A stretch of DNA of 64,000 bases, taken from assembly GCA_917880885.1 (NCBI GenBank), contig OU862923.1, positions 29,031,770 through 29,095,769 of the forward strand, read 5' to 3'. The notes below the pieces were generated by a model. The model saw nothing but the letters and a program-made list of their open reading frames with translations, had not been told where the DNA came from and ran no database searches. Source of the DNA: Limnephilus marmoratus (Eukaryota; Arthropoda; Insecta; Trichoptera; Limnephilidae). Of this stretch, positions 1-10,640 are shown piece after piece; position 1 is the stretch's first letter; each line of letters starts with the position of its first letter. The position numbers were made by a program, and so were the translations under genes.

Positions 1-500
1 TACTTTTTGAAGTTATTTTTTGATTATAAGTATTTATCATTTTTCAATAATGTCTAAATTTAATAAGAATGTTAAAAAAATCTGAAATATATTAGTTTGT
101 AAGTGCGCAAATAAATACACAAACGGACCAATTTTCGCCAAGAAACACATGTACGTACATATTTTTTAATGATTTTATTGAAACTAAAATTAAAATTCTA
201 AAACATACGTTTGCTAGATAATGTATTGATTTATTTTACTGCATGATTTTATTATTTGAAATGGGTGTGGTATAATACAAAAACTTTTTTGAAAATTGAA
301 CAAATCTGCCAACGACCTATGGAATAACCTTATTATACTAAAAATTAAAAAAATTTCTCAAAATTTATTACATACGAATGCTAGATAAAAGAACAATCTT
401 TCGAAATCCATTTATAATTTTTTGTGTAAAAGAGTCAATACGTCTAAAAACTTTTTTGAAAATGACGTATTTCCGGTTTTCTCTGGTAATGCCCTCTTAA
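1..500 (+). mobile_element. piggyBac-like MITE, copy 1 (cut by window edge)
   Basis: Non-coding element that matches, over its whole visible length, the copies at 41252-41968 (same orientation), 7461-8181 (opposite orientation) and 47031-48913 (broken). Its right end reads GGTAATGCCCTCTTAA, with the TTAA at 497-500. The intact copy at 7461-8181 has TTAA at both ends and inner termini of the form GAGG..TNACCAG, which is the target-site habit of the piggyBac superfamily. No transposase is present, so it is non-autonomous. About 220 bp of the left part lie outside the window. Confidence 0.75.
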
Positions 501-518
501 GCACATTATTTAGTCGAC

Positions 519-625
519 GTGAACTGTTGTTCGTTCATTGTCGATCTGCAGTCGTGCTCTGTAACGATAACAAATTACCGGCATTGTCAATTAAACATTT
601 ATCGATTGGCAACGCTGGGCAAATA
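519..625 (+). repeat. Half copy of the palindromic element at 44538-44776
   Basis: The segment shares the words GTGAACTGTTGTTCGTT, GCAGTCGTGCTC, CGATAACAAATTACCG and TTATCGATTGG with the right arm of the long palindrome at 44538-44776. Only one arm is present here, so the copy is either truncated or has lost its other arm. It lies just right of the TTAA end of the MITE at 1-500. Confidence 0.6.
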
Positions 626-703
626 AAACAATTTAATTGAGGTTAATTCTTTTCCATTATTGTTCTAATCTGATTTTTGACCTTTTTAACATTTTTTAGA
701 CCT

Positions 704-906
704 CTAACGGCCGTTGTTCCAAGCTTTTACTTGATCGATCAATCAAGTCTCCGATCACTAAGTTTAATAAAGCTTGATTCGCCTGTTGGCCTGTTGATTC
801 GGAGAGTTACTTCGGGAAGAGCTTATTTGTACATTTGACTAGTGTTGAGCTAAAATTTCATTTCATTTCAAGTTGATCAGTAGGATTGGGAACAACGGCC
901 GTCAGC
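704..906. mobile_element. Short TIR element (GGCCGTTGTTCC ends)
   Basis: The ends are inverted: AACGGCCGTTGTTCC near 704-720 and GGAACAACGGCCGTCAG near 889-905. The interior is about 170 bp, non-coding, and contains a TTGATCGATCAATCAAG palindrome. The size and inverted ends fit a MITE. No target-site duplication could be read, so the superfamily is unassigned. Confidence 0.5.
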
Positions 907-1949
907 CATAGAAATGTACCATATCATACATAAAGTCTTTCCAGAATGAAATTGTAATAGAGACCTCTAGTCCAATTTTTTGAACAATGACCTTCTAACT
1001 TAAATAACTGCATTTTTGTTTTTTATTTTTGGAGTTAGTTTTAATAGTTAAAATAATTGTCAAAATTTTAATTTTTCAAGACCTCCCGCAAACCACCATA
1101 TATATGGTGAATCGTGTGACGTCATCACTCCTGAAAAATTACTATAGGATCGGGCAATCAGCTGATCAACTGCCGCCGTTTTGAATTCCGTTGTTCGAAG
1201 TATTCTCCCTGGAAGTAACATTACTATTTTTTTTGTGCAGTAGTTTTTGAATATTTTCAATAATAGAGATAAAATAAGAATAAAATAAAATAAATAATGT
1301 TTCAAAAATAAGAGATACCTTTATTTTTGAAACATTATTTAGGCCTAAACAGTGACATCACCACTAAAATTTCAATAATGCCAACTTGAGAGCGTGTTTT
1401 TACGACCCGATTAAAAATGAACTTTTTAATATAAAAAATTAAAAACTCTGCGTTTAATATTATTAAATAAAACATATATATTCAGAATCAGCGTTTATTG
1501 GTCTATATGAATATATTTTTTTAAAGCCATAATATTTTTCACTGGAGCTCCTTATTATACAATTTTCAACGTAGCTTACACGGAAACATGACTTACATGA
1601 TTCATCTATCCCGAAGAAGACCAAATATACATTCATAATTTCGCTATGTGCACGTATTTGGGAGTCGCTTGGAGATATTTCAAGGAGAAATGTGAGACAG
1701 TTTCCGTAATTTCCTCATATTTAAGCTATAGCGTGGAATTACATTGGCATCGTAGAGAGGGTTCAGTATAGTACGACCTGCCCTCAGCGGTGATTGATGA
1801 AGCTAAGGGATGATTTAGGGGTTAGAGCGGCAATGCCAGGAATTATACTTTACTTCTCACGTGCAGAACGATTTATTATAAATAAATTAGTATAAGACTC
1901 TTGGCTTTGTTTTGAGAGCTGCAAAAGATTTCAATGATTTAGACACATA
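907..1949. other. AT-rich intergenic stretch, one hairpin
   Basis: No coding signal or recognised element apart from the hairpin at 1292-1340, listed separately. The open frame on the minus strand at 1060-1305 has no recognisable motif and looks like chance. Confidence 0.5.
1292..1340. repeat. 20-bp perfect inverted repeat, 9-base loop
   Basis: AAATAATGTTTCAAAAATAA at 1292-1311 is repeated in inverse at 1321-1340, with a 9-base spacer. The arms are perfect and would form a stable hairpin. It may be a residual MITE centre or tip; nothing else identifies it. Confidence 0.8.
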
Positions 1950-2872
1950 ACAAAAGAGTACAACCAATGAATGTGCATACCCTCAAATTACATGAATGTC
2001 AAAATACTTTTCCACAATGTTCCTGCCCGTCTATAACCCAAACAAAAAGTATTAAATATCTTGGGATTGTAATTGATGAAAAACTACAGTGGAATTCACA
2101 CATTGATCTTACCTCAAAAAAGCTAACAAAACTCATCTACTTCTTCAAAAAATTAAGAAACATCTTGTCGATGAGGGATCTAAAGAGGGTATATTATGCT
2201 TTATGCCACTCTCGATTGGAATATGGAGTAATAGGATGGGGCTCAGCAGCATCTAATCATTTAAAACAACTTAAGATAACTTAGAATTGCATCATAAAGA
2301 CCATTCTAAAGGTCCCAATAAGGACGTCAACAACAGAAATTTTTAAACTGTTGATGTTCCAAGCATACAGAAAATTTATGCCAAAAACATTCTAGTACAT
2401 CACCACAAAAATGATTCAGAGGCAGACACCTCACATGCTCATAAAACCAGAGCCAAACAAACAGACATACTTAATATACCAAAGTGTAACTCTTCATTTG
2501 GTCAAAGAAGTTCTGAATTTTTAGCAGTAAAGTTATATAACAAACTCCCACCTAGTATTAAACAAATTTAAACAAAAAAATAGCTACATAAAGGACATTA
2601 AATTTTGGCTGAAGGAACTATCGGAAAATGAACTTACTACTATAATTAAAACATCGTCATAGAAGTTTCTGGAAAACCTTATCCAAACATTGAAGTTAAA
2701 CCATAGAGGCCGCTGAAAAACTTATCCAAAGAATAGTCCCCTTCAGCACAGGATCTCCTAGTGAGGAGGACTACGAATATATTTTCTATTTTATATATAC
2801 ATCTAACTAACATGTTTCACATAAAATGTAAAAAATATTATATAGTTACTAAATAAAAAATAAAAAAATAAA
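1950..2872 (+). pseudogene. LINE ORF2 C-terminal fragment with 3' tail
   Basis: The frame at 1967-2284 reads ...SIKYLGIVIDEKLQWNSHI..., then ...LKRVYYALCHSRLEYGVIGWG..., the thumb region that follows the RT catalytic core in Jockey/I/CR1-type non-LTR retrotransposons. After a stop the coding similarity continues in other frames to about 2660, so the copy is dead. The 3' UTR carries the hairpin-like CTTCAGCACAGG / CTCCTAGTGAGG and ends in an A-rich AAATAAA tail at 2850-2872. The same 3' UTR word recurs in the truncated copy at 19504-19688. Endonuclease and RT fingers and palm are missing: a 5'-truncated insertion. Confidence 0.8.
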
Positions 2873-2879
2873 TTTATTA

Positions 2880-3414
2880 TGTTATATAAAACCCTTGTCA
2901 GATGCCAACTTGAATATAACTCTACGTTATGATCTCCTTTTTACAACATTCATTCAGACAACATTGAAAAGATTCAACGGAAATTTCTAAGGTTTATAAA
3001 CTATAAATTGCATATTCCTATACTAAACATTGATTACAATTACCTCCTGGATAAAACGTCTCTATTGAAACTTTCAGAAAGAAGAATAAGCACAGATTTA
3101 ATACTACTACATAAAATACTGCATTACAAAATTGACTGTCCTGAATTACTTCAATTTATCAATATCCATGTTCCCCAAAAATCATGTCGACATTTATTAC
3201 CCTTCTACTTCAATAACACCAGGACACCAGCTTATCAAAATTCTCCGTTTCCGATACTTCACAGTCTCGGAAATAAATATTCTAATCTAGGTGATATATT
3301 TCATCTTAAAACTAATCAGTATAAATGTTGTATATTCTATCACTTTTATTCTTCTAGGCACAAATAGATTTACATAATTTCTGCAATTTTTGTTTATATT
3401 GAATATGAGACTTC
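2880..3414 (+). pseudogene. LINE ORF2 C-terminal fragment, split by a hAT element
   Basis: The frame reads TLVRCQLEYNSTL, then a stop, then EKIQRKFLRFINYKL, and on through 3008-3367 (LLKLSERRISTDLILLHKIL). This is the C-terminal end of a Jockey/I/CR1-like ORF2. The coding part stops at 3367. The 3' UTR runs to 3414, is interrupted by the hAT element at 3415-5824, and resumes at 5833 as shown by the duplicated octamer GAGACTTC. The copy is 5' truncated and starts right after the tail of the preceding LINE fragment, suggesting one LINE landed in or next to the A-rich tail of the other. Confidence 0.8.
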
Positions 3415-3552
3415 CAGGGCCGGATCTACGAAATCTAGCGCCCTGTGCAGTAGGTACCGATGGCGCCCCCCCCCCCCTATATTTTTATTTTGATTAAAAA
3501 TTCGTTTACCCCAATTTTTTTTAATTTAATTTTTTTTTTTTACACTAATTTA

Positions 3553-3906
3553 TCAAATAAAATCAAGACATATAAAGGGTGTAACCCTATCTAAAGTTTT
3601 CGAATAAATAAGCCACGATCTATGTAATTCTTCTCCATTAGGCAGTTTCTTGTAATAATACTTAGTATTAAATTTACGCTTGTTCGTAATAGGAAAATCA
3701 AAACCTTTCAATTGTACAGGACCTTCCTGAACTAATAAACTAATGGAATTTTGAGATAACTTTGGCCAGCATCCGGGATCTTTCAATTCAAGCTCTGAAA
3801 ACAGAATTAAATTTAAACTGCTATCAGTAACGTTATTTTTATCTTCTAATAATTCGACCGGAGGAATTTGTGCGATAGATATCTGTTTAGATGTGCTCGG
3901 GACCAT
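3553..3906 (-). pseudogene. N-terminal part of a ZMYM1-like (TTF zinc finger) hAT transposase
   Basis: The 117-residue frame contains DPGCWPK, then QEGPVQLKGFDFPI, RKFNTKYYYKKLPNGEE and LHRSWLIYSKTLDRV. This order is that of the TTF-type zinc-finger DNA-binding domain of hAT transposases and the host proteins derived from them (zinc finger MYM-type protein 1-like). In the family the segment after LIYSK is followed by a cysteine cluster (FCFCCKLF-like); here only PFICLDFI remains before the stop, so the finger is broken. The catalytic RNase-H-like domain and the hAT dimerisation domain are absent, because the frame ends about 140 bp from the element's terminus. The Met at 3906 is a plausible start. 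Confidence 0.8.
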
Positions 3907-4125
3907 TGTAACGTCATTGCGCGGGACATCATTTTTTATCGGTGCTGGAGAAATTGGAATTAAAAAATTCCCAATGGAAACGAGTTTTTTTATGTCATTA
4001 TGCTCTTTAATTCTAAGTTTTAGATTCTGCGAGCCTGAAAGTTTTTTTTTTAATTATTGTTCTATTCATTGTAATCCACAATCCACAACCTCTAACAACC
4101 AATAGAAATGTAGTTATAAATTAAA

Positions 4126-4620
4126 AAATTTATTTTATTTATTTATTTATTTATAATACAAAAGAAAGTACAAATAACATATTAGGCAGCTTTGTCTGTC
4201 CAACTAGGAAAGTTTCCCGTTCCAGGACAGACAAATTGACAGGTTTAGTTCATAATATAATTCCAATAAATGTACATAATTACATAACCAACAAAATAAA
4301 AATAGAAAAGGTAACCTAGCATATAATATTATACTCGGATTTACCGAATTAACCTGGTAACGCATAATATATTCGGATTTACAGTGAGATAAGCAGGTAA
4401 GTTAGTTGTAAGTATTGAAAAGAATAAACCAGGTATACATAAAGATTTACAACATAAAGAGTTATTATAAACAATATTATAAAGATATGAAGTTATGTTA
4501 GGTTATGTGTTTGAAGTGTGAACCTATAGATAATACATAGTACATTTAAAGAGAAACTATATTAAAATTTACAAAATCAGATAGAATTTGTGTATGTAAT
4601 AATATATTGTTTTTTTTTTT
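4126..4620 (-). mobile_element. Probable LINE 3' UTR with (TAAA)n tail inside the hAT element
   Basis: Read on the minus strand the segment ends in five TAAA-type units (4130-4152 on the plus strand), preceded by a stem made from GGACAGACAAAG and its complement at 4190-4230. Other LINE 3' ends in this window have the same build of a hairpin then an (TAAA)n tail. No coding part is visible. It could instead be original non-coding sequence of the hAT element. Confidence 0.35.
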
Positions 4621-5832
4621 TATTTGTTTATGCGTTAGAACTACAGTGATTAGTAAATTATGTGCAAACATGATTACATATTTTCACTGATTTAAAACAT
4701 GTTATCAGTAAAAATTATATTATACAACAATACGAATACACTGCGCTCATGTCTAACTACTTCTGCTAAAATATGAAAACAATATAAATATAGATAGAGA
4801 TATAAAAAGAAACTATGAATATACATAAATCTGATTTAGTGCTACTTTGATAATGATGTAGTGAAATTGGTGCATTACTTCGAACGTCATATAAACGTCA
4901 TATTGTGTTACGTACCTATTTCAAATTTATTATAAATCATCACCGCTATGAGGTACCAAGCATAAATGAACTAATACCGTACCGAGTTTCACACAGCGAG
5001 ACTTCTAGTGTAACATTATGTTAATGAGCGATGTGTGTCTTGTGTCGCTTCTGATCTAATAATATAATCTCAAATTTGTATCTTGCATTTCCATTTATCT
5101 AATAAAATCTAATAATATAACCTCAAATTTGTATCTTGCATTTCCATTTCCCCTGTGTTCTGTGTTGAGCGAACAAACACGAACGTATCTATGGTATCAA
5201 CGGCTTACGAAAGACGCTTACACTGATTATTACTGACTGTAAAATAACAAATCTAATAGAAATTAATTATAGGTACATTTAAGGAACTTCAACTGTCAAA
5301 ACAATGATGAAACTGTTAACAAGTTGCAACCTTGCAAACCGTGCGATGTTTATGCTAATGGAATTTTGAATTTACTAAAGATTTCATAAGAAAATGGTCT
5401 TTAACCACATTCTCCTAGAGACTTAAATCGTACAAAAGCACTTTGAAAGGCGCCGTCGGTTTGTTTGTTCACTTGAATAAAAGTACGACGCTGTGATTGG
5501 TTAATGAATTTGGATCGCACTCATTCGTCGTAAAAGACAGTAAAAGATATATGGAAAAATAGATCTTACGTTTAAACTAAATATATGGAATTTGAAAAAA
5601 AATTCTGTAACTGACTATAAATTCATAAATGGTTGAATTTCGTTGAATTAAAACCAGATGCGTGCGCAGAGCGTAATAATTATTTCGTACTATGGGTAAT
5701 TTTTAAACGATTCAGGGAATATTATAACAAATTTTTAATACAATATTTATTTTCTCACGGCGCCCCTTCGGAGTTGGCGCCAGGTTTTTTGCACGTTTTT
5801 GAACGTATGGCAGATCCGGCGCTGGAGACTTC

Positions 5833-5992
5833 TTTTCATTTTTACATAATATATATTTTTATTTTATTATTTGTTTTGTTGTTACATTGTATTGTGTATT
5901 TTCTTTTCTCATTGTATTATATTTTCTTCATTGTTTGTTACTCAACTTATAAACTATAATGTTAAAGCCCATCAGGGCGTGTAATAAATAAA
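5833..5992 (+). mobile_element. 3' UTR and tail of the LINE split at 3414
   Basis: The T-rich UTR resumes after the right-hand GAGACTTC and ends with the hairpin AAGCCCATCAGGGCG followed by TAATAAATAAATAA. The same hairpin-plus-(TAAA)n layout closes the LINE copies whose minus-strand ends lie at 24385 and 27083, which supports one LINE group. Confidence 0.75.
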
Positions 5993-6066
5993 TAATTCCT
6001 CCCAATAGTCTAAGACGTAGTCGGGTTTGGGTACATGTCAATTTAATTTTTACTTTAATAAAATCA

Positions 6067-6318
6067 GAGCGTGCAATTCAGGCGGTAGAAGTGAAACTTT
6101 CAGAAAACTAAAGTAGACAAGAGTGGGGAGGCTACGAACTTTTATATCAATGTGAAGGATAAGAGTATCCGTAATTAAATAAATATTTTATTGCTATCTC
6201 ATTCTCTCGCAGGCTATATCCTATAGCTATAGATGCATGTGTTTGTCTCTTTATAGTGTCGCTCGTTTCCGTTTCATCGAGTTTCAAATCACAACGGTGC
6301 TAAAGAAGTTTTTACTTC
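6067..6318 (+). mobile_element. GAAGTGAAA-TIR element, short form
   Basis: Family of short non-coding elements. The left end reads GCGGTAGAAGTGAAAC; the right end reads AAAGAAGTTTTTACTTC, giving inverted GAAGTGAAA-type termini. Interior words shared by all copies are GAGTGGGGAGGCTACGA, TCTCATTCTCTCGCAGGCTA and TTTCCGTTTCATCGAGTTTC. This copy has an internal AT-rich replacement (TAAATAAATATTTTATTGC). Confidence 0.75.
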
Positions 6319-6430
6319 AAAAACTTTGGTAGGGTACCTAATGCATCAGCTTCCTTTCCTTTCAAAATTCGCCCACAAAAATGCATTATACAAATAACGC
6401 ATTTATCAGTTAAAGTGATAAAAAATTACA

Positions 6431-6627
6431 AGTGTGCAGTTCACTCGCGGTAGAAGTGAAACCTTCAGAAAATGAAAGTAGACAAAAGTGGGGATGCTAC
6501 GAAACACCGCAAAAAGAGGAGACCGATTATTATATCTCATTCTCTCGCAAGTTAAATCTTATATATGTATCTGTTTGTCGTTTTTTCGTTTCATCAAATC
6601 ACAACGTTGATAAGAAGTTTTCACTTC
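6431..6627 (+). mobile_element. GAAGTGAAA-TIR element, short form
   Basis: Second copy in the same orientation, 113 bp downstream of the previous one. Left end GTGTGCAGTTCACTCGCGG then TAGAAGTGAAACC; right end AAGAAGTTTTCACTTC. The outermost GTGTGCAGTTCACTC is itself nearly palindromic. The copy contains no ORF of note. Confidence 0.75.
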
Positions 6628-6796
6628 AATAACCTAATGTCAACTTTTTAAGTTGGAAACCAAAGTGCCAAGATAAGTTACTTTCATGTAAACGATATTC
6701 ATCTTACGGGGTTAATCGGCACTTCATTTCAATTATACCTCTAATCGTGTTAGATAAACTTAAAGTTGGCATCAATTCTATTTTTACTACCTGCTT

Positions 6797-7112
6797 AGCT
6801 ATTCTATATCTTTTGTGGGATCGTTATTGTATGTGTTTGTCTCTTTTTAGAGTCGCTCATTTCCGTTTCATCAAAAATAACGGGCGTGATCTCCTGTCAG
6901 ATGTGTGTAATTTTCATGGCTGTTATTTGCTTTTCTATGTACAACATACATTAAATGAATAAATAATCATGCATACTTTCAGGAATTCGTGTTTAAAACG
7001 ATCTAAACTAAGATATGTGACAGTAAATATGTTTGCAAAAATCACACAAATCTGACAGGAGATAACGTCTGTTATCTAATAACGATCCCACAAAATATAT
7101 AGAATCGCTCGG
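6797..7112. mobile_element. Inverted-repeat element, asymmetrically interrupted
   Basis: The left arm holds CTATATCTTTTGTGGGATCG and TGATCTCCTGTCAGATGTGT. The right arm at 7030-7108 holds their complements, ACAAATCTGACAGGAGATAA and CGATCCCACAAAATATATAG. Between the two blocks of the left arm lies a 45-bp piece (GTGTTTGTCTCTTTTTAGAG...) that belongs to the GAAGTGAAA-TIR family, so one arm carries an insertion or a template-switch patch. Confidence 0.6.
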
Positions 7113-7440
7113 CTGACTTCATCGACTGGCAGGTTCCACACACTTTTACCGAAGCTTTTTTTATTAGTTTGACAATAATTATTATTGTAAGTACGAGCTT
7201 TAATAAATACGAGTGTTTTTTTCATGAAGCCAATGCTCAACGATCGGGATTTTTATTATTCACACAAACGAGTGTGGATTCATCATCAGATAAAACTAAA
7301 TAATCAACGAATTGGTAAATAATAAAAATTTGATCTTTTATTAAAACATAATTTATCAAACATAAAACCACACCGGCTCATAAAAATACCAAGTATTTAA
7401 TGTTCAGTTTATTTAAATCGTAATGCAAAACTGACACTTA

Positions 7441-8449
7441 CGCTAGTGACACAACTAGCATTAAGAGGACATTACCAGAGAAAACCAGAAATATGTCAAT
7501 TTCAAATCAGATTTTAGACGTATTGACTCTTTTCCACAAAAAATTATAAATGGATTTCGAAAGATTGTTCTTTTATCCAGCATTCGCATGTTTAAAATTT
7601 TGAGAAAAAATGTTTATTTTTAGTAAAATAAGGTTATTCCATAGGTCGTTCTCAGATTTGTTAAATTTTCAAAAAAGATTTTGTATTATACCACACCCAT
7701 TTCAAATAATATAATCATGCAGTAAAATAAATCAATACATTATCTAGCAAACGCATGTTTTAGAATTTTAATTTTAGTTTCAATAAAATCATTAAAAAAT
7801 ACGTACGTACATGTGTTTCTTGACGAAAATTGGTCCATTTGTGTATTTATTTGCGCACTTACAAACTAATATATTTCAGATTTTTTCAACATTCTTATTA
7901 AATTTAGACATTATTGAAAAATGACAAATACTTATAATCAAAAAATAACTACAAAAAGTACATTATTTTAATAGTTTTATCATCACGCCTTTCAGCATTT
8001 TTGGATGAAGGTATAAATTAAACCTAATTTGAATTGAAATAAATTCGATATTGAGTTAAAATTTAAAAAAGCTGGTACGGAGAATAATTAATCTTTCTCA
8101 TTGTTACCGCCCTGCACGATCGTAAGAACAACTTTCGACGAAATGTGAATTTTCGTCCGCTGGCTGGTTAAACCCTCTTAAGGCCCGGTGTACCCGCTCA
8201 AAAAGAAGAAGGAGAGATATGTAAATACGAATGTTAGAGGGAGCGCGCTAATATTAAAAACGATAATATTTAAGCGAAAATTGTGAAAATGTTTAATAAA
8301 AGACGGAGCAAAAATCTCGTAGACAATGTCTAAAATAACATTTAAAGAAACACTGTGAATTTTTTCATACATAGATAGGTACCTATAACATGTAAAATAA
8401 CTGTAAAAAGTGTTTATAATAACTTTCAACGCTAGGTGTGTCACTAGTG
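7441..8449. mobile_element. Harbinger-like MITE carrying a nested TTAA MITE
   Basis: The outer ends are CGCTAGTGACACAACTAGC at 7441 and GCTAGGTGTGTCACTAGTG ending at 8449, an imperfect 19-bp TIR pair. The flanks are TTA at 7438-7440 and TTA at 8450-8452, the 3-bp target duplication of PIF/Harbinger elements. Once the inner MITE (7465-8177) is removed, about 290 bp remain. The part at 8182-8440 has a relative in opposite orientation at 42498-42775. No transposase is present. The superfamily call rests on the TSD and is tentative. Confidence 0.6.
7461..8181 (-). mobile_element. piggyBac-like MITE, copy 2 (complete)
   Basis: TTAA at 7461-7464 and 8178-8181 bracket a 713-bp non-coding element. 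Termini GAGGACATTACCAGAG and, inverted, GAGGGTTTAACCAGCC share GAGG and ACCAG. It is the reverse complement of copies 1, 3 and 4. The exact TTAA at both ends supports piggyBac-type insertion. It sits inside a smaller TIR element, so it is the younger of the two. No transposase fragment was seen. Confidence 0.8.
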
Positions 8450-8452
8450 TTA

Positions 8453-9558
8453 ATTACAACAAATAAATTCCCCAGACATCCTTGTCATTCGAATATCATA
8501 TTCCAGCAACACAAGAAAACGAAATGAGGAAGTTTTACCAACTATTTTAAATTTCAAAGTAATTAATAAATAAGCCAGAAAAAAATTCGAAATTCAATGT
8601 ACATAAATACCGTTCATCGCCCACCCCGAATTTTTTAACCTCAAATAAACCTTTTTTATATGAAAAAAGTTATATCTTTGAAATTTTGTTCACAGGGGGA
8701 AGTCTCGGAAAACCTATTACTTTAAAGCATTTTGCTGGGCGATCCCGAGACAAAATGTCAACGGGGATGAAAATGAATTGTTGAGGGGACGCCGAAAGTC
8801 CGCTCCGCAAATTTCTTTGTCTTTCGTAAAAAAATACTTCTCGTCTTTTGTAAATGTATGTTTTCTTTAGGGGAATTCCATGAAAAAAATAAGGATGGGG
8901 TTGACCATTGTAACGAAATGTGAAATCCACTGAAGATTCATATTATATCATTTTTCATTATTATACATTGACGCCCGTTAGAAGTTTGAGTTTATACAAT
9001 ATATTTACAAATAGAGCAGTAGATATGCCTATTTCACGAAATAAATCAGCGATACCCGATGGAAAAAAAAAAACAAATTTAATTTAATTTTAAATACGTA
9101 ATTTAATTTTCAATTCAATTAGTTTCGTGAATTTGTACGTTTGATAATTATTATCTCATCAGAGTGGAAGATACCCGGCTTGGCCTGGTAAAGGACCTCT
9201 TTTCAGAATTAAAAGGTTGCAATGGTTTTAGCTGTGTTAGGTTTTCTAACTGGGAAATTTGCAACACACAGAGATTCTAAAAATGTACGTTTTTAATATA
9301 GGTTTGAGATATGCAATGTTTTTTTATTAAATCGCTGATATTAATTAGCCAAGTAGTAGCGAGCGATTTCTTTTACTAATTTGACCGAAAAAAATATAAC
9401 TTCAAACTCGATTTACTCACAAACGAAGGTCTAAATCAAAAAAGTTATACTACAAAATTCACTCCAAATGTGACCAGTTAAATGAACCAGTTAACCGCTT
9501 TGTACCTATCACTAGTTTCCGGATACAAGATTGAATATGCAGAAAGATTCAGCCCGGA
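8453..9558. other. Intergenic stretch without recognised features
   Basis: AT-rich sequence. A minus-strand frame at 8670-8930 of 86 codons has no recognisable domain, and no inverted or tandem repeat stands out. Confidence 0.4.
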
Positions 9559-10393
9559 TAATTTTTTTTTTTTACATTAACTCCACGGCCCTGAGGGAAA
9601 ATAATTTCCCTCAGGGCCTATGTCATCTAGGATGCTGTGTGGAGGGTCTTTTTGAGGAGAGGAAGGAATGAACATTGGTCTTGAAGAGACCTATGTTTTA
9701 GGAAGGAGGAAACACAGAGGCCGGCAAATCATTCCACAGCCGAGCTGTTGAACAAAAGAAGGAGTCGAAGAAACGACCCGTTCTCATGTGACAAATGTCA
9801 ACCGTGTACAAATGTTGCACCGGTGCCGAAGAGATCAATGATGCTAGGTCCTCGGAGCATCTTAATACCGGTAGAACAAGGATAGCATTCCCACCCGACG
9901 CCTGTGCTCTAAAGATTGCAATCCGTCTGTTAAGATGGGAGAATCTATCAAACGGACCGCCCGTTTCTGCACAGAGTCGAGGGTATTTTTCAGGTATTTT
10001 GGAGCTCCAGAGCAGAGGTGGCTGCCAAATTCAACCGTGGGGCGCACTTGCGATTTGTACAGGGTTAGCAGTTGTGCACTATTAAAGTATCTGCGGGCCC
10101 TATACAGTACGCCCAGTTTCTGGGAGGCTAACTTTACTCTGGCTTCGATGGAGCCCCCATACCTGAGCAGGTCACTTAGAGTTACACCAAGCATATCAAT
10201 GGAGGTCCTGTTCGGAAGATTGCTTCCGTTGAAAGAGACTAGATTTTCATTTCGATCCCTTTTACACGTAATCAAACAAGATTGGGTCTTTGAAACATTA
10301 AATTCAACGAGATTATTTTTACCCCAAGAGAAAACACTCTCGAGGTAACCGTCCATTCTTTGCTTCAGCTGTTGGAGTTTGTGAGCCCTTTAA
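9559..10393 (-). pseudogene. Jockey-like LINE 3' end (ORF2 C-terminus, copy A)
   Basis: The minus-strand frame from about 10393 to 9862 reads LKQRMDGYLESVFSWGKNN, NVSKTQSCLIT, IDMLGVTLSDLLRYGGSIEA, LYKSQVRPTVEFGSHLCSGA and LDSVQKRAVRLIDSPIL. This is the thumb and C-terminal region of a Jockey-superfamily ORF2. Downstream coding (STARLWNDLPASVFPPS) continues with a short deletion relative to copy B at 36280. The 3' UTR holds the hairpin CCCTGAGGG / CCCTCAGGG and a poly-A tail (poly-T at 9559-9574). The endonuclease and RT core are missing because the copy is 5' truncated. Confidence 0.85.
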
Positions 10394-10404
10394 TAGACGA
10401 AGGA

Positions 10405-10640
10405 TGAAGGTAATTCGGGTGAAACGGAAATGCGTCACAACTCACTTCTACACAAATACTCGGTTCTAATATAATGCTGTAAATTCGCACCTCGGCGCGT
10501 GCCTTCCATAGCGTAGTTGGCAAGGTGCCTGACAAGTCTCAGCGGCAAGAGAGACAGACATCAAGCGAACGGGGGTTCGAATCCTAAGAAATCCAAAAAA
10601 AACACATTTTTATGTTGTGAAATCAATATCCAATTTTTAT
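10405..10640 (+). mobile_element. tRNA-promoter TIR element (long form), truncated
   Basis: Matches the copies at 21345 and 43311 from AATTCGGGTGAAACGGAAAT onward. It holds a tRNA-like unit with an A box (TAGCGTAGTTGG, near 10515) and a perfect B box (GGTTCGAATCC, near 10572). An A-run follows the unit. The left end is cut where LINE copy A begins, and the right third is missing. Confidence 0.7.

Larger units (their letters stand above)
3415..5824 (-). mobile_element. hAT element, internally deleted, 8-bp TSD
   Basis: A 2.4-kb element with ends CAGGGCCGGATCTACG (left) and, inverted, CAGCGCCGGATCTGCC (right). It is flanked by perfect 8-bp direct repeats GAGACTTC at 3407-3414 and 5825-5832. 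The TSD length and CAG-type ends are those of hAT transposons. Just inside the ends are GGCGCC-rich segments. The only transposase part is an N-terminal fragment on the minus strand at 3553-3906, so most of the coding region was lost by internal deletion. It sits in the 3' UTR of a LINE copy, which dates it after that LINE. Confidence 0.9.

Noticed and set aside
9935..10348. Plus-strand 137-codon frame opposite the LINE copy A
   Set aside because: It is the antisense shadow of the ORF2 fragment; the same shadow appears at 36229-36591.
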